Below are positions 1 to 6,430 of a stretch of 14,647 nt of DNA, in pieces. The notes below the pieces were generated by a model, which saw only the letters and a program-made list of their open reading frames with translations, did no database searches and had not been told where the DNA came from. Within the stretch, counting starts at the first letter, position 1. Each line of letters starts with the position of its first letter. The position numbers were made by a program, and so were the translations under genes. The stretch spans positions 1 to 14,647 of the forward strand of contig DASRFK010000248.1 in NCBI GenBank assembly GCA_035651635.1, given 5' to 3'. The stretch is from JANXQE01 sp035651635 (lineage in GTDB: Bacteria; Verrucomicrobiota; Verrucomicrobiia; Limisphaerales; UBA8199).

Positions 1-279
1 GTCTTCGGAAAAATCTTTATGACCCGGAGTGTCCAGCAGGTTCACACAGAATCCGTGATACTCGAACTGCAGGACCGTTGAACTTACGGAAATGCCGCGT
101 TGCCGTTCCAACTCCATCCAGTCGGAGGTCGTCGCGCGCTGATTCTTGCGCGCGGTGACCGACCCGGCCAGCTGCACGGCGCCGCCGTACAACAGGAATT
201 TTTCCGTCAAAGTCGTTTTACCGGCGTCCGGGTGCGAAATAATCGCAAAGGTGCGCCGGCGTGAAATCTCTTGTTCCAT
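1..279 (-). CDS. prfC: Peptide chain release factor 3 (RF3), N-terminal part, cut by the window edge
   Basis: RF3 is a cytoplasmic translational GTPase that removes RF1/RF2 from the ribosome after peptide release. The minus strand reads 93 codons without a stop from the ATG at 279-277 to the window edge. The G1 P-loop SHPDAGKT is at residues 15-22, the RGISV motif of the switch I region at 61-65 and the G3 motif DTPGH at 83-87. The stretch RRRTFAIISHPDAGKTTLTE and the SDWMELERQRGIS segment match RF3 rather than EF-G or LepA. The C-terminal four fifths lie outside the window. There is no Shine-Dalgarno sequence before the ATG. Instead a TATAAT hexamer ends five bases upstream, so the message may be leaderless. 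The family call is firm from the motifs; the leaderless idea is inference. Confidence 0.96.
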   Translation of the reverse strand, partial: MEQEISRRRTFAIISHPDAGKTTLTEKFLLYGGAVQLAGSVTARKNQRATTSDWMELERQRGISVSSTVLQFEYHGFCVNLLDTPGHKDFSED

Positions 280-284
280 AAAAA

Positions 285-290
285 ATTATA
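285..290 (-). promoter_or_regulatory. Possible -10 box of prfC, five bases before the start codon
   Basis: On the minus strand a perfect TATAAT is followed by five T residues and the prfC ATG. A transcript starting 6-8 bases after this box would begin at or next to the start codon. I see no good -35 hexamer at the usual spacing, and the surroundings are AT-rich, so the match could be chance. Confidence 0.3.
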
Positions 291-412
291 CTGGTTAAAA
301 TTAAAATTCGTTCCACCGGATGAACGGGAGAAAACGCCCGTGCACGAAAGGCAAAGCCGCCCCTGTTGAAACAGGCGGGCCGATGGGGACAAGCTAAGGG
401 GGAGTAGGCCGG

Positions 413-472
413 AAAAAAGAGCGGCCGGCCACGGCTGGACCCAGCCGCGCAGCGCCACGAACGCTCTTTTTT
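413..472. terminator. Symmetrical terminator-like hairpin (A-tract and T-tract arms)
   Basis: The arms AAAAAAGAGCG (413-423) and CGCTCTTTTTT (462-472) are a perfect 11-bp inverted repeat. Nested inside is a second hairpin, CGGCTG-GACC-CAGCCG (432-447). Either strand reads as a stem ending in six U residues, so it could terminate transcription in both directions. It lies between two divergent genes and is not obviously the end of either, so it may instead be a mobile palindromic repeat or the 3' end of an unannotated small RNA. Confidence 0.4.
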
Positions 473-575
473 GGTAGCCGCATTAGCTAGGCATATTAGC
501 TGATAAACCGGCCAAGTAAAGGCGGGTTTTTCGAGCGGCTGCGATTAAAAATGTCGGTCGTGGTTGGAAGCCGAA

Positions 576-676
576 AAAAGCGGCAGAGGACTGCCGCAGT
601 CCAAAACGCAAGCGCGACACGGGCGCGGGCCTCGAGAACCGAAGGTTTTGGAGTGCGGCAGCCCTCTGCCGCTTTT
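576..676. repeat. Long imperfect inverted repeat, 32-bp arms
   Basis: The left arm (576-607) and right arm (645-676) match as reverse complements at 30 of 32 positions, around a 37-base spacer. Each arm also contains its own small palindrome (CGGCAG...CTGCCG). Sequences of the type GCGGCAGAGG-CTGCCGCA-TCCAAAAC are, from memory, common in verrucomicrobial genomes. I read it as a non-autonomous, REP-like extragenic element. No coding role is visible. Confidence 0.75.
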
Positions 677-813
677 CTGCCGATCAACACAGAATGACCG
701 ACAGATTTAATCATACCCTTTTCGAGCGCTGCTAATCCGCAGGCCCGGACAATTCCGGATTGGGATCGGCCAAAAAAAGTTATGGCGCGAGGCTCGCCGG
801 CGATTAGATTAAA

Positions 814-1323
814 ATGGTCATGAATGCACGGTCGCGGCGTCCCCCGGTTGCCTTGCGCTCCATTGCGGCCTTTGAAGTTATTAAAGGTCTATTGGTTTTA
901 GCCGCCGCTTTGGGCTTATTGTCCCTGCGCCACACGGACCTGCACGCGGCAACAGACGCTTTCCTGCTGCGGCACGGAATCAATCCGGAGAGGCATTACA
1001 TGCGCCTGTTCATTGAAGGAGTGGCGCGGGCCACCAACCATCATGTGGGTGAAATCGCCGCGGTCGCGTTCGCTTATGCGGCCGTCCGGTTTATCGAAGG
1101 GTACGGGCTCTGGCGCGAGAAACACTGGGCGGAATGGTTCGCCGTCGTTTCAGCGGGACTTTATCTGCCGCTCGAAGTGACTCATTTCGGACGGCATCCC
1201 TCGCTGTTCAATGCGGTGGTCATCCTGGTGAACATGCTCATCATTTTGTACCTGGCGAATTTGCTGGGTGAGCAACGAGCAGAACGAGCGCGAGCTATGG
1301 CGGCACAGGCGGAGTCGCTGTAG
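814..1323 (+). CDS. DUF2127 family membrane protein
   Basis: The 169-residue protein matches the DUF2127 pattern. An N-terminal LRSIAAFEVIKGLLVL helix is followed by a short extracytoplasmic segment with HGINPER. Then come a helix ending in RFIEGYGLWREKHWAEW (about residues 92-108), the segment GLYLPLEV (115-122) and a last helix at about 131-151. Roughly four membrane segments are predicted, and the charged C-terminus is probably cytoplasmic. Function is unknown for the family. The start is uncertain between the ATG at 814 and one two codons later; neither has a clear ribosome binding site. It stands alone, with a hairpin-rich repeat between it and the convergent oxidoreductase operon. Confidence 0.85.
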   Translation: MVMNARSRRPPVALRSIAAFEVIKGLLVLAAALGLLSLRHTDLHAATDAFLLRHGINPERHYMRLFIEGVARATNHHVGEIAAVAFAYAAVRFIEGYGLWREKHWAEWFAVVSAGLYLPLEVTHFGRHPSLFNAVVILVNMLIILYLANLLGEQRAERARAMAAQAESL

Positions 1324-1340
1324 CGTCCCGCGGCGGAATC

Positions 1341-1440
1341 GCGTTCAAGTGCGCCTTTGGCGCTTGGGGATTTGTGCGGGACTAGTTTCCTAGGGCTGGC
1401 GCCCTAGGCTGGTATTAGGCACGCCGTTGGCGTTTGGCCA
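1341..1440. repeat. Intergenic repeat of three consecutive hairpins
   Basis: Between the convergent ends of two genes lie three small stem-loops: GCGCC-TTT-GGCGC (1351-1363), CCTAGGGC-TGGC-GCCCTAGG (1389-1408, perfect 8-bp stem) and ACGCC-GTT-GGCGT (1421-1433). The layout resembles REP-type elements that I recall from planctomycete and verrucomicrobial genomes. It may also end transcription for one or both convergent genes, although no T-run follows the hairpins. Confidence 0.55.
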
Positions 1441-1481
1441 CTTCCAAAAGATCCGAACCGGACGTCCCAGCGGTGTCAGAC

Positions 1482-2108
1482 TCAGGTCAGTTTTAGATAT
1501 TTTAGCACTTCCGGTGGCGGACCATCGAACTTCGTGAGCGGGACGTTTCCAAGGTACTGGATATCTTTAAACCCCTGCGGCGTGCTGTAGAAGCCGCCCA
1601 TTACCAGTTCGCGGAATTTTGCGAAGAATCTCACGCCGGCCTGCATCCCGGAGGGGGCTTTGTCCGTTGAGCAGATATCGTCGCAGATTTGATGCTGTTG
1701 CTCGGCGCTCAATTCGGTAAACCCCTTGCTGAAACGGCGGCCGGATTCTTTCTCCAGCCAATCCAATCCAGCCAGGATTTCTTCCCGGTCGGCCCGTTGC
1801 TTGGGATAGGGCGCGCTGATCCATTCATCGAGAAAGTCCGGCACTTTTAACTGACTGGCGCTCGGCGACCGGTCGTCGGCGGGCAGGATGACATCGGCGA
1901 GAGCCGCCACGACTCGATGCTGTTGTTTGCTGAAGGTGAGCGGCCACAGGTCTCCCGGTTTGTAAACCTCCATCAAATTCGGATCGGTGCCGTAGCCGGT
2001 GCTCGTGGACGCAGCCAGGTTGCGCGCGTCCAGCACTGACAAAGTCGCGCTGGCGGCCAGCATCCACTTGATGGCCTGTCTCCGATCCATTCGCGTGAGC
2101 TCTTCCAT
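1482..2108 (-). CDS. Gluconate 2-dehydrogenase subunit 3 family protein, Tat-exported
   Basis: This 208-residue protein is the small partner of a periplasmic GMC oxidoreductase. The N-terminus has a twin-arginine signal: DRRQAIKW with R9-R10, then a hydrophobic stretch ending near AAS at residues 32-34. The family signature follows at about 58-97: FSKQQHRVVAALADVILPAD and then a PDFLDEWI helix. The C-terminal part contains the expected FFAKFRELVMGGFYSTPQGF segment. It starts one base after the stop codon of the GMC gene. Its AGGAG-type ribosome binding site lies inside the last codons of that gene, which fixes the start at 2108 and indicates translational coupling. Known members stabilise and help export the flavoprotein subunit. 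The natural substrate is unknown. Confidence 0.88.
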   Translation of the reverse strand: MEELTRMDRRQAIKWMLAASATLSVLDARNLAASTSTGYGTDPNLMEVYKPGDLWPLTFSKQQHRVVAALADVILPADDRSPSASQLKVPDFLDEWISAPYPKQRADREEILAGLDWLEKESGRRFSKGFTELSAEQQHQICDDICSTDKAPSGMQAGVRFFAKFRELVMGGFYSTPQGFKDIQYLGNVPLTKFDGPPPEVLKYLKLT

Positions 2109-2109
2109 G

Positions 2110-3957
2110 CTAAATTTCTCCTTTCTTCATCGAATCCACCAGGTACTCGCAGGCCCGCCAGGCGTTGGCCATAATGGTTAAGGTCGGGTTCTTGTCCGCG
2201 TTCGAAACAAACGGCCCGCCGTCGGTCACAAATAGATTCTTCACATCCCAAGCCTGGCAATACTGGTTGAGCACAGATTTTTTCGGATCCGATCCCATAC
2301 AGGTCGTCCCCACCTCATGGATGATGGAGCCGCCGGGAGCGATGGCCTTTCGGCCGTCGAGCTGCGGTTTGCCAAGCACTTTGCCGCCCATGGCTTCGAT
2401 GATTTCGGCAAAGGTTTTCTGCATGTGCGCCGCTTGTTTCTCTTCGTGGGCCGACCATTTGAAATGGAAACGCAGCACCGGGATTCCCCAGGCATCTTTC
2501 TTGTCCGGGTCGACTTCACAGTAGCTGTCTTCATTCGGGATCATTTCGCCCCGACCAGCGAAGCCGACGAAGGATCCATAGTAGCGGCGGGCATCTTCCT
2601 TGAGTTTTTTGCCGTAGCTGCCGCCCGTTAGCGCGCCCAGGCCGGCGAAGGTCTCCATCCCCGGCATCTCGCGACCCCCGCCAATCTCGATGTGATAACC
2701 GCGCGCAAAATCCAGCTTTTTGGCAAGCTGCTCCGGGTACAGCCACCAGGGCGTATACATATGCATGCCCGAAACGCCGTCCTCGTTGTAAGCCGGACAA
2801 TTCTCGAGAGCCGGAATCTGGCCGGACAAATCACTGCCCACAGTGTCCATCAGGTACCGGCCCACTTTGCCGCTGCTGTTGGCCAGGCCATTGGGGAATG
2901 GCGCGCTTTTCGAGTTCAACAGGATCCGCGCCGATTCACAACCGCTGGCGGACAGCACAACCACGCGCGCCTTGGCTCGCATTTCCTTGCGCGTTTTCTT
3001 ATCGATGTAGAGAACGCCATTGGCTTTCCCGTCTTTGCCGAGAGTTACTTCACGCACCATCGCGTCCGTGAGGATGTCCAGGTTGCCGCTGGCCAGGGCG
3101 GGCGGAAGGTGAACCGTCGTTGACTGATAATTGGCTTTGATAGCGCACCCTCGTCCGCAGGGCGTGGCCCAAATGCAGGCCAGGCGACTGCGCATGGCCT
3201 CGGCGCTTACGGCGGCCGACTTGGAATCTTTCGGATGGAGCAAGCCGGAAACCCGGTTTGCGTCCAGCGTTTGGGTGAGAATGGCCAGGTGCGAAGGGAT
3301 AACGGGGATTTTCAGGCCCGCGCAGGCTTTTTTGATCAGCAATTCATACGCGCGCGGTTTGGGCGGCGGCAACAGAACTCCATCCGGCGAGTTGGGCGTG
3401 TTCTCGAGGCCTTCATTGCTGCCGAACACGCCGATGAGCGCCTCGACCCTATCGTAGTACGGAGCCAATTCCTCGTAACCGTAAGGCCAGTCAATCCCCA
3501 GGCCATCGCGCTCGCGCGGTTTGAAATCATACGGTCCCATCCGCAGCGCGATCCGTCCCCAGTGATTGGTGCGTCCGCCCAGCATGCGCGGCCGCCACCA
3601 CATGAAGTTCTGGTCAGTCGTGCTAAGATCATCATCCGTGGCTTCGTACCACCCGGGACCGCGCCGGCTGCGCCGCACCAGGTACGGCTCATTGGGCACT
3701 TTCCAGCCGCCATTGACGGTGGCGTCATAAAAACCAAAGGGCTTGTCCGGGGTGCCGACGCCGCGCAGGGGCGCCTGAGAATGGTAATTGAGCATCGGCG
3801 TCTCGCTGACCGGGTCGTAATTCCGGCCCGCCTCCAGCATCAGCACTTTCGCGCCGGCCAGGGCAAGCACGTAGGCGCTTTGGCCCCCCGCCGCACCGGA
3901 ACCGACCACGATGACGTCGTAGGCGGGCTTGGTTTTGCTGCTCGTAATTAACGGCAT
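2110..3957 (-). CDS. GMC family oxidoreductase (FAD-dependent sugar/alcohol dehydrogenase, large subunit)
   Basis: From the ATG at 3957 this is a 615-residue flavoprotein. The Rossmann FAD motif VGSGAAGG is at about residues 18-25, followed by LMLEAG. The GMC C-terminal domain carries the expected catalytic His in IIHEVGTTCMG (about 547) and Asn in DKNPTLTIMANAW (about 590). The protein lacks a signal peptide of its own, while its neighbour has a Tat signal. By analogy with fructose and gluconate dehydrogenases, the two subunits are probably exported together, with electrons passing to a quinone or cytochrome. No CxxCH haem motif or cytochrome gene is in the window. An in-frame TTG at 3996 would add 13 residues, but they are low-complexity. 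Substrate class (gluconate, sorbitol, glucose side chain or other alcohol) cannot be read from sequence. Confidence 0.92.
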   Translation of the reverse strand: MPLITSSKTKPAYDVIVVGSGAAGGQSAYVLALAGAKVLMLEAGRNYDPVSETPMLNYHSQAPLRGVGTPDKPFGFYDATVNGGWKVPNEPYLVRRSRRGPGWYEATDDDLSTTDQNFMWWRPRMLGGRTNHWGRIALRMGPYDFKPRERDGLGIDWPYGYEELAPYYDRVEALIGVFGSNEGLENTPNSPDGVLLPPPKPRAYELLIKKACAGLKIPVIPSHLAILTQTLDANRVSGLLHPKDSKSAAVSAEAMRSRLACIWATPCGRGCAIKANYQSTTVHLPPALASGNLDILTDAMVREVTLGKDGKANGVLYIDKKTRKEMRAKARVVVLSASGCESARILLNSKSAPFPNGLANSSGKVGRYLMDTVGSDLSGQIPALENCPAYNEDGVSGMHMYTPWWLYPEQLAKKLDFARGYHIEIGGGREMPGMETFAGLGALTGGSYGKKLKEDARRYYGSFVGFAGRGEMIPNEDSYCEVDPDKKDAWGIPVLRFHFKWSAHEEKQAAHMQKTFAEIIEAMGGKVLGKPQLDGRKAIAPGGSIIHEVGTTCMGSDPKKSVLNQYCQAWDVKNLFVTDGGPFVSNADKNPTLTIMANAWRACEYLVDSMKKGEI

Positions 3958-4003
3958 AAGAGAATCAAATTGCCCTCTCCCTCCCCCTGCCGTCAATCGG
4001 GGT

Positions 4004-4117
4004 TTATTTCAGATGTTCTTCCAAGAAATCAATCAGTGCCGGCTCCGCCCGGGCGGGGCCTGGCCCTGGTAGCTTCTGGCTGGAGTTCAAGAACAAATAT
4101 GCCTCGGAACTCCGCAT
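4004..4117 (-). pseudogene. Possible 3' remnant of a lost gene
   Basis: Upstream of the GMC gene, a 37-codon minus-strand frame ends in AEPALIDFLEEHLK followed by TAA. This reads like the natural C-terminus of an enzyme such as an alpha/beta hydrolase. Further upstream the same strand is coding-like in other frames (for example DDLVVLRALLECGVPR), but the frames are not continuous. I infer a decayed gene fragment. The piece is too short for any firm call. Confidence 0.2.
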
Positions 4118-4150
4118 TCAAGCAGCGCCCGCAACACGACGAGATCATCG

Positions 4151-4249
4151 CTCCCGGCGTGGGTATAGGGTTCGGAGTCCCGCCTTTAGGCGGCCCGGCG
4201 CCAAAACCGCCTGAAGGCGGGACTCCAAACGAATTCTAAAACACGCTCT
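4151..4249. repeat. Palindromic repeat, copy 1 (GGAGTCCCGCC family)
   Basis: The arms 4170-4193 and 4207-4230 are reverse complements at 22 of 24 positions, with a 13-base spacer CCCGGCGCCAAAA. The right flank TAAAACACGCTCT (4237-4249) recurs next to copy 2 at 5442-5454 in the same orientation. The left flank GGCGTGGG also recurs in the same orientation. The central 35 bases (4183-4217) are the exact reverse complement of the equivalent bases in copy 2 (5375-5409). The last base of the repeat coincides with the stop codon of the minus-strand ORF that follows. Confidence 0.8.
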
Positions 4250-5112
4250 TAGGCGACCGTTGGCAAAAATTTAATGAGCCGACTCGCGACCGCTTCTGCG
4301 GGCAGCGGAGTTCGCAAGCAGTCCAAATTGGGTTGCTGAAAACGCAGGCCCAGAGAACCTTGGCAAAAGCTCGCGAGTTGCTCTTGGGATTGGCACGGAA
4401 ACCGTTCACCACAAGCGGTAAGCGAGCGCAAGGTGGTGAGCAACTCGGCCGAGCTCCAGTTATGCCGTTTGACTAACGGCCAGAGCAGGATAACCGCTTT
4501 TTCCACTTCCGGACAAACCGAGGCAGCACGCCATTCGCGATGAACCTGAAAATGCGTCAGCGCCTCCATCCACTCGCACCAGCGCTGCAACGTCCGGCGG
4601 ACTCGCCGTGCCCCCTTCCGCGAACCGGAAGGCGGGCTCCATACTACCGGCCCGATATACTCTCCGTACAGGTCATGCTCAAACGCCAAGGGCGCGTAGG
4701 CCAGAAAGAACGAGCGCGCCGGCGGGTAATCTTCGAAATTGGCGAACTGCAGAAGATTCTCGAACAGCCGCACGATCTCGATCGCGCTCAGCGGCTCAAA
4801 AAAGGTTGAAAAACTGCGCCAGGCATAACCGGTCTGGAGGGTCGCCGCGCGCCCGCAGCCAAGACGCGCGTAACTTGCATCGATCCGTTTGCGCAGCTGC
4901 ATCAGCCAGACCTGGCCGACCACCGAGTTCACCTGGAAGAGCGCCCGGTTGGACACCTCGGTCGAAATGCCATCAGCGCCATTTGAAAGCGACCTGCTTG
5001 CGCTTGACCGGAGTCGGCCGGTCCGGGTCGAGGGCCGGCCGGGGCCTTGCGGCCTGGGTGAAGTCTGTGCGCTGCGGGGTGGCAAAGAGCTGCGGAATCC
5101 TACTGCTTTCAT
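4249..5112 (-). CDS. Unrecognised protein, N-terminus doubtful
   Basis: I do not recognise this 287-residue frame. From about residue 43 on it has normal codon use and a mixed soluble composition. It includes an aromatic-rich stretch (FSTFFEPLSAIEIVRLFENL, about 101-120), a basic patch GSRKGARRVRRTLQRW (about 162-177) and a C-terminal half with several Cys and Trp residues. It has no signal peptide, membrane segment or familiar motif. The first ~45 residues (Pro/Arg/Ser-rich) look like an out-of-frame reading, because another frame on the same strand (5152 down to 4973, 59 codons) has more natural composition, including IPQLFATPQRTDF, and a GGAG site before a TTG start. A one-base frameshift near 4975-4990, or two separate small genes, would explain this. 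Palindromic repeats lie on both sides, so the gene may have been carried in or decayed. Confidence 0.5.
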   Translation of the reverse strand: MKAVGFRSSLPPRSAQTSPRPQGPGRPSTRTGRLRSSASRSLSNGADGISTEVSNRALFQVNSVVGQVWLMQLRKRIDASYARLGCGRAATLQTGYAWRSFSTFFEPLSAIEIVRLFENLLQFANFEDYPPARSFFLAYAPLAFEHDLYGEYIGPVVWSPPSGSRKGARRVRRTLQRWCEWMEALTHFQVHREWRAASVCPEVEKAVILLWPLVKRHNWSSAELLTTLRSLTACGERFPCQSQEQLASFCQGSLGLRFQQPNLDCLRTPLPAEAVASRLIKFLPTVA

Positions 5113-5718
5113 AAATGCGGGATGTAGTGAAATGTGGACAAGAGCTGTCCAAGTCTCTCCATTATTCTTTTAGTCCAATAACAAACATGCGCTTAAAAGC
5201 TGCACCAGCCGCGTGTCTGATTGAGGCAAAAAGAACTCGGCGCCGCGTTTTTCTGTTATCGTTCTATCTGCCCGCCGCATGCGCCTGCCAAAACAGGAGC
5301 ATGACGCAGGCCAAAGGACCAAGAGCGTGTTTTAAAACCTCGGCTGGGCGTGGGCACCTGGGTTTGGAGTCCCGCCTTCAGGCGGTTTTGGCGCCGGGCC
5401 GCCTAAAGGCTGCCTAAAGGCGGGACTCCAAACCGAATTTTTAAAACACGCTCTAAGAGATTCCCGGGGCCGAACAGGGGACCTCGCGGAGTCTATTCGT
5501 CGCTATGCTTGGCACGGCTTGAGCTGATACTCGGATTTCGGCCAGGTCCTCTTGCAAATCCTCCCGGAGCTACTTCATTGAGGCATGAGATAGAGAAATA
5601 GCTTGCCTAAGTTCCCTCGCGAGCGCTTAGATCGTGGCGCAGGCAGGGCCAATGTTCCATCGGATCTGAGTTGGCATTCAATGACCCCGGTTTAAATCGA
5701 ACTTCAAAAGGAATTAGC
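5113..5718. other. Gene-poor region between the unrecognised ORF and the frameshifted secreted-protein gene
   Basis: The stretch contains a small palindrome GGACA-AGAGC-TGTCC (5136-5150), the 133-bp element at 5322-5454 and about 260 bases of unassigned sequence leading to the ribosome binding site of the next gene. One short minus-strand open frame (5453-5569), containing LREDLQEDLAEIR, could be a decayed gene end abutting the repeat, but it is too short to call. No RNA gene was recognised. Confidence 0.5.
5322..5454. repeat. Palindromic repeat, copy 2: MITE-like element with 16-bp terminal inverted repeats
   Basis: The ends AGAGCGTGTTTTAAAA (5322-5337) and its exact reverse complement (5439-5454) bracket a 133-bp element without coding capacity. 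Inside, GGTTTGGAGTCCCGCCTTCAG at 5361 onward pairs with 5412-5434 (22 of 23 positions). An 11-base tandem duplication, GCCTAAAGGCT, lies at 5401-5420. The element shares its flanks with copy 1 at 4151-4249, but the core is inverted. No clear target-site duplication is visible at the edges. Confidence 0.75.
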
Positions 5719-6422
5719 ATGAAACGTGAACTTTTATTGTCCGCAGCCTTAACCATTGCCGGCTCGCTTCTCGCCGCCGACTCGAATCCGAAAGAGGAAT
5801 TAAGCGCCGCGGCGAAAAAGCTGGATGAGGGCGGCAACTATAGCTGGAAAACGACAGTCGAGTTCGGAAACTTTAACGGCACCACCGACGGCAAGTCAGA
5901 TAAAGACGGTACGCTATGGCTCTCCATGGCCTTTGGCGACAATACCACCGAAGCGGTGCGAAAAGGCGGCAAGTGGGCCGTCAAAACGTCCGACCACGAT
6001 TGGCAGAGCCTGGCGGAATTGGAGGCCGCTGCCGGCAGCGATCCTGGCCCGCAGCAGTTTCTCATCCGCCGCCTCCAAAACTTTAAGACACCTGCGCCGA
6101 AGCAGCCGAAGTCCCGGATAAAATCAAGGAGTTGAAAAAGGAGGGCGATGTATATTCCGGCAGTCTGACCGATGAAGGTGCCAAGGAACTGCTTTCATTC
6201 GGGCGCCGGCGCGCGAATGCACCGGAACCGAAAAACGCGAAAGGCTCCGCCAAGTTTTGGATGAAATCGGGCGCGCTGACAAAATCGGAACTCAAGTTGC
6301 AGGGGACGATGAATTTCAACGGAGAAGATCGCGACGTGGACCGCACCACGACCACCGAGTTCAAAGATATCGGGACCACCAAAATCGACGTGCCGGATGC
6401 GGCCAAGAAAAAGCTGAGCTGA
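5719..6422 (+). pseudogene. Secreted protein of unknown function, interrupted by a one-base frameshift
   Basis: The gene starts at the ATG at 5719 with an AGGA site at normal spacing and encodes a clear signal peptide (MKRELLLSAALTIAGSLLAA). The frame runs to a stop at 6135. From about 6096 the reading continues naturally in the next frame (AEAAEVPDKIKELKKEGDVY), through DVDRTTTTEFKDIGTTK to the stop at 6422. Restoring one base near 6095 gives a single protein of about 234 residues. Its layout (SWKTTVEF, DNTTEAVRKGGKWAVK, LQNFKTPA, GSLTDEGAKELL) matches a secreted hypothetical family I associate with Verrucomicrobiota and planctomycetes. Function is unknown. The break could be a true pseudogene, a sequencing or assembly error, or, less likely, programmed frameshifting. 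Confidence 0.8.
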
Positions 6423-6430
6423 CGGAGTTT

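Larger units (their letters stand above)
280..813. other. Gene-free divergent intergenic region (534 bp)
   Basis: The region separates the leftward prfC from the rightward DUF2127 gene. Neither strand has an open frame that looks coding; the short frames present overlap the inverted repeats. It holds an AT-rich stretch beside prfC (280-310), small hairpins around 325-385 (for example CCTGT-TGAA-ACAGG), the terminator-like structure at 413-472 and the long inverted repeat at 576-676. A terminator-like hairpin between two divergent genes is unexpected and leaves room for a small RNA, but I recognise no known RNA family. Confidence 0.6.

Noticed and set aside
3235..3951. A 238-codon plus-strand frame inside the GMC gene.
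   Set aside because: It is a shadow of the high-GC GMC coding strand, which carries clear FAD and GMC motifs.
3958..3996. A 13-residue upstream extension of the GMC gene from a TTG codon.
   Set aside because: The residues are Gly/Arg-rich low complexity and TTG is a weak start. The ATG at 3957 is close to the first conserved strand, so I preferred it.
5453..5569. A short minus-strand frame containing LREDLQEDLAEIR that ends at the repeat edge.
   Set aside because: At 39 codons without a start or homologue it cannot be called a gene. It is mentioned only as context for the repeat.
6080..6140. Programmed ribosomal frameshifting in the secreted-protein gene.
   Set aside because: No slippery heptamer or downstream stimulatory structure is apparent at the frame change; mutation or sequence error is simpler.
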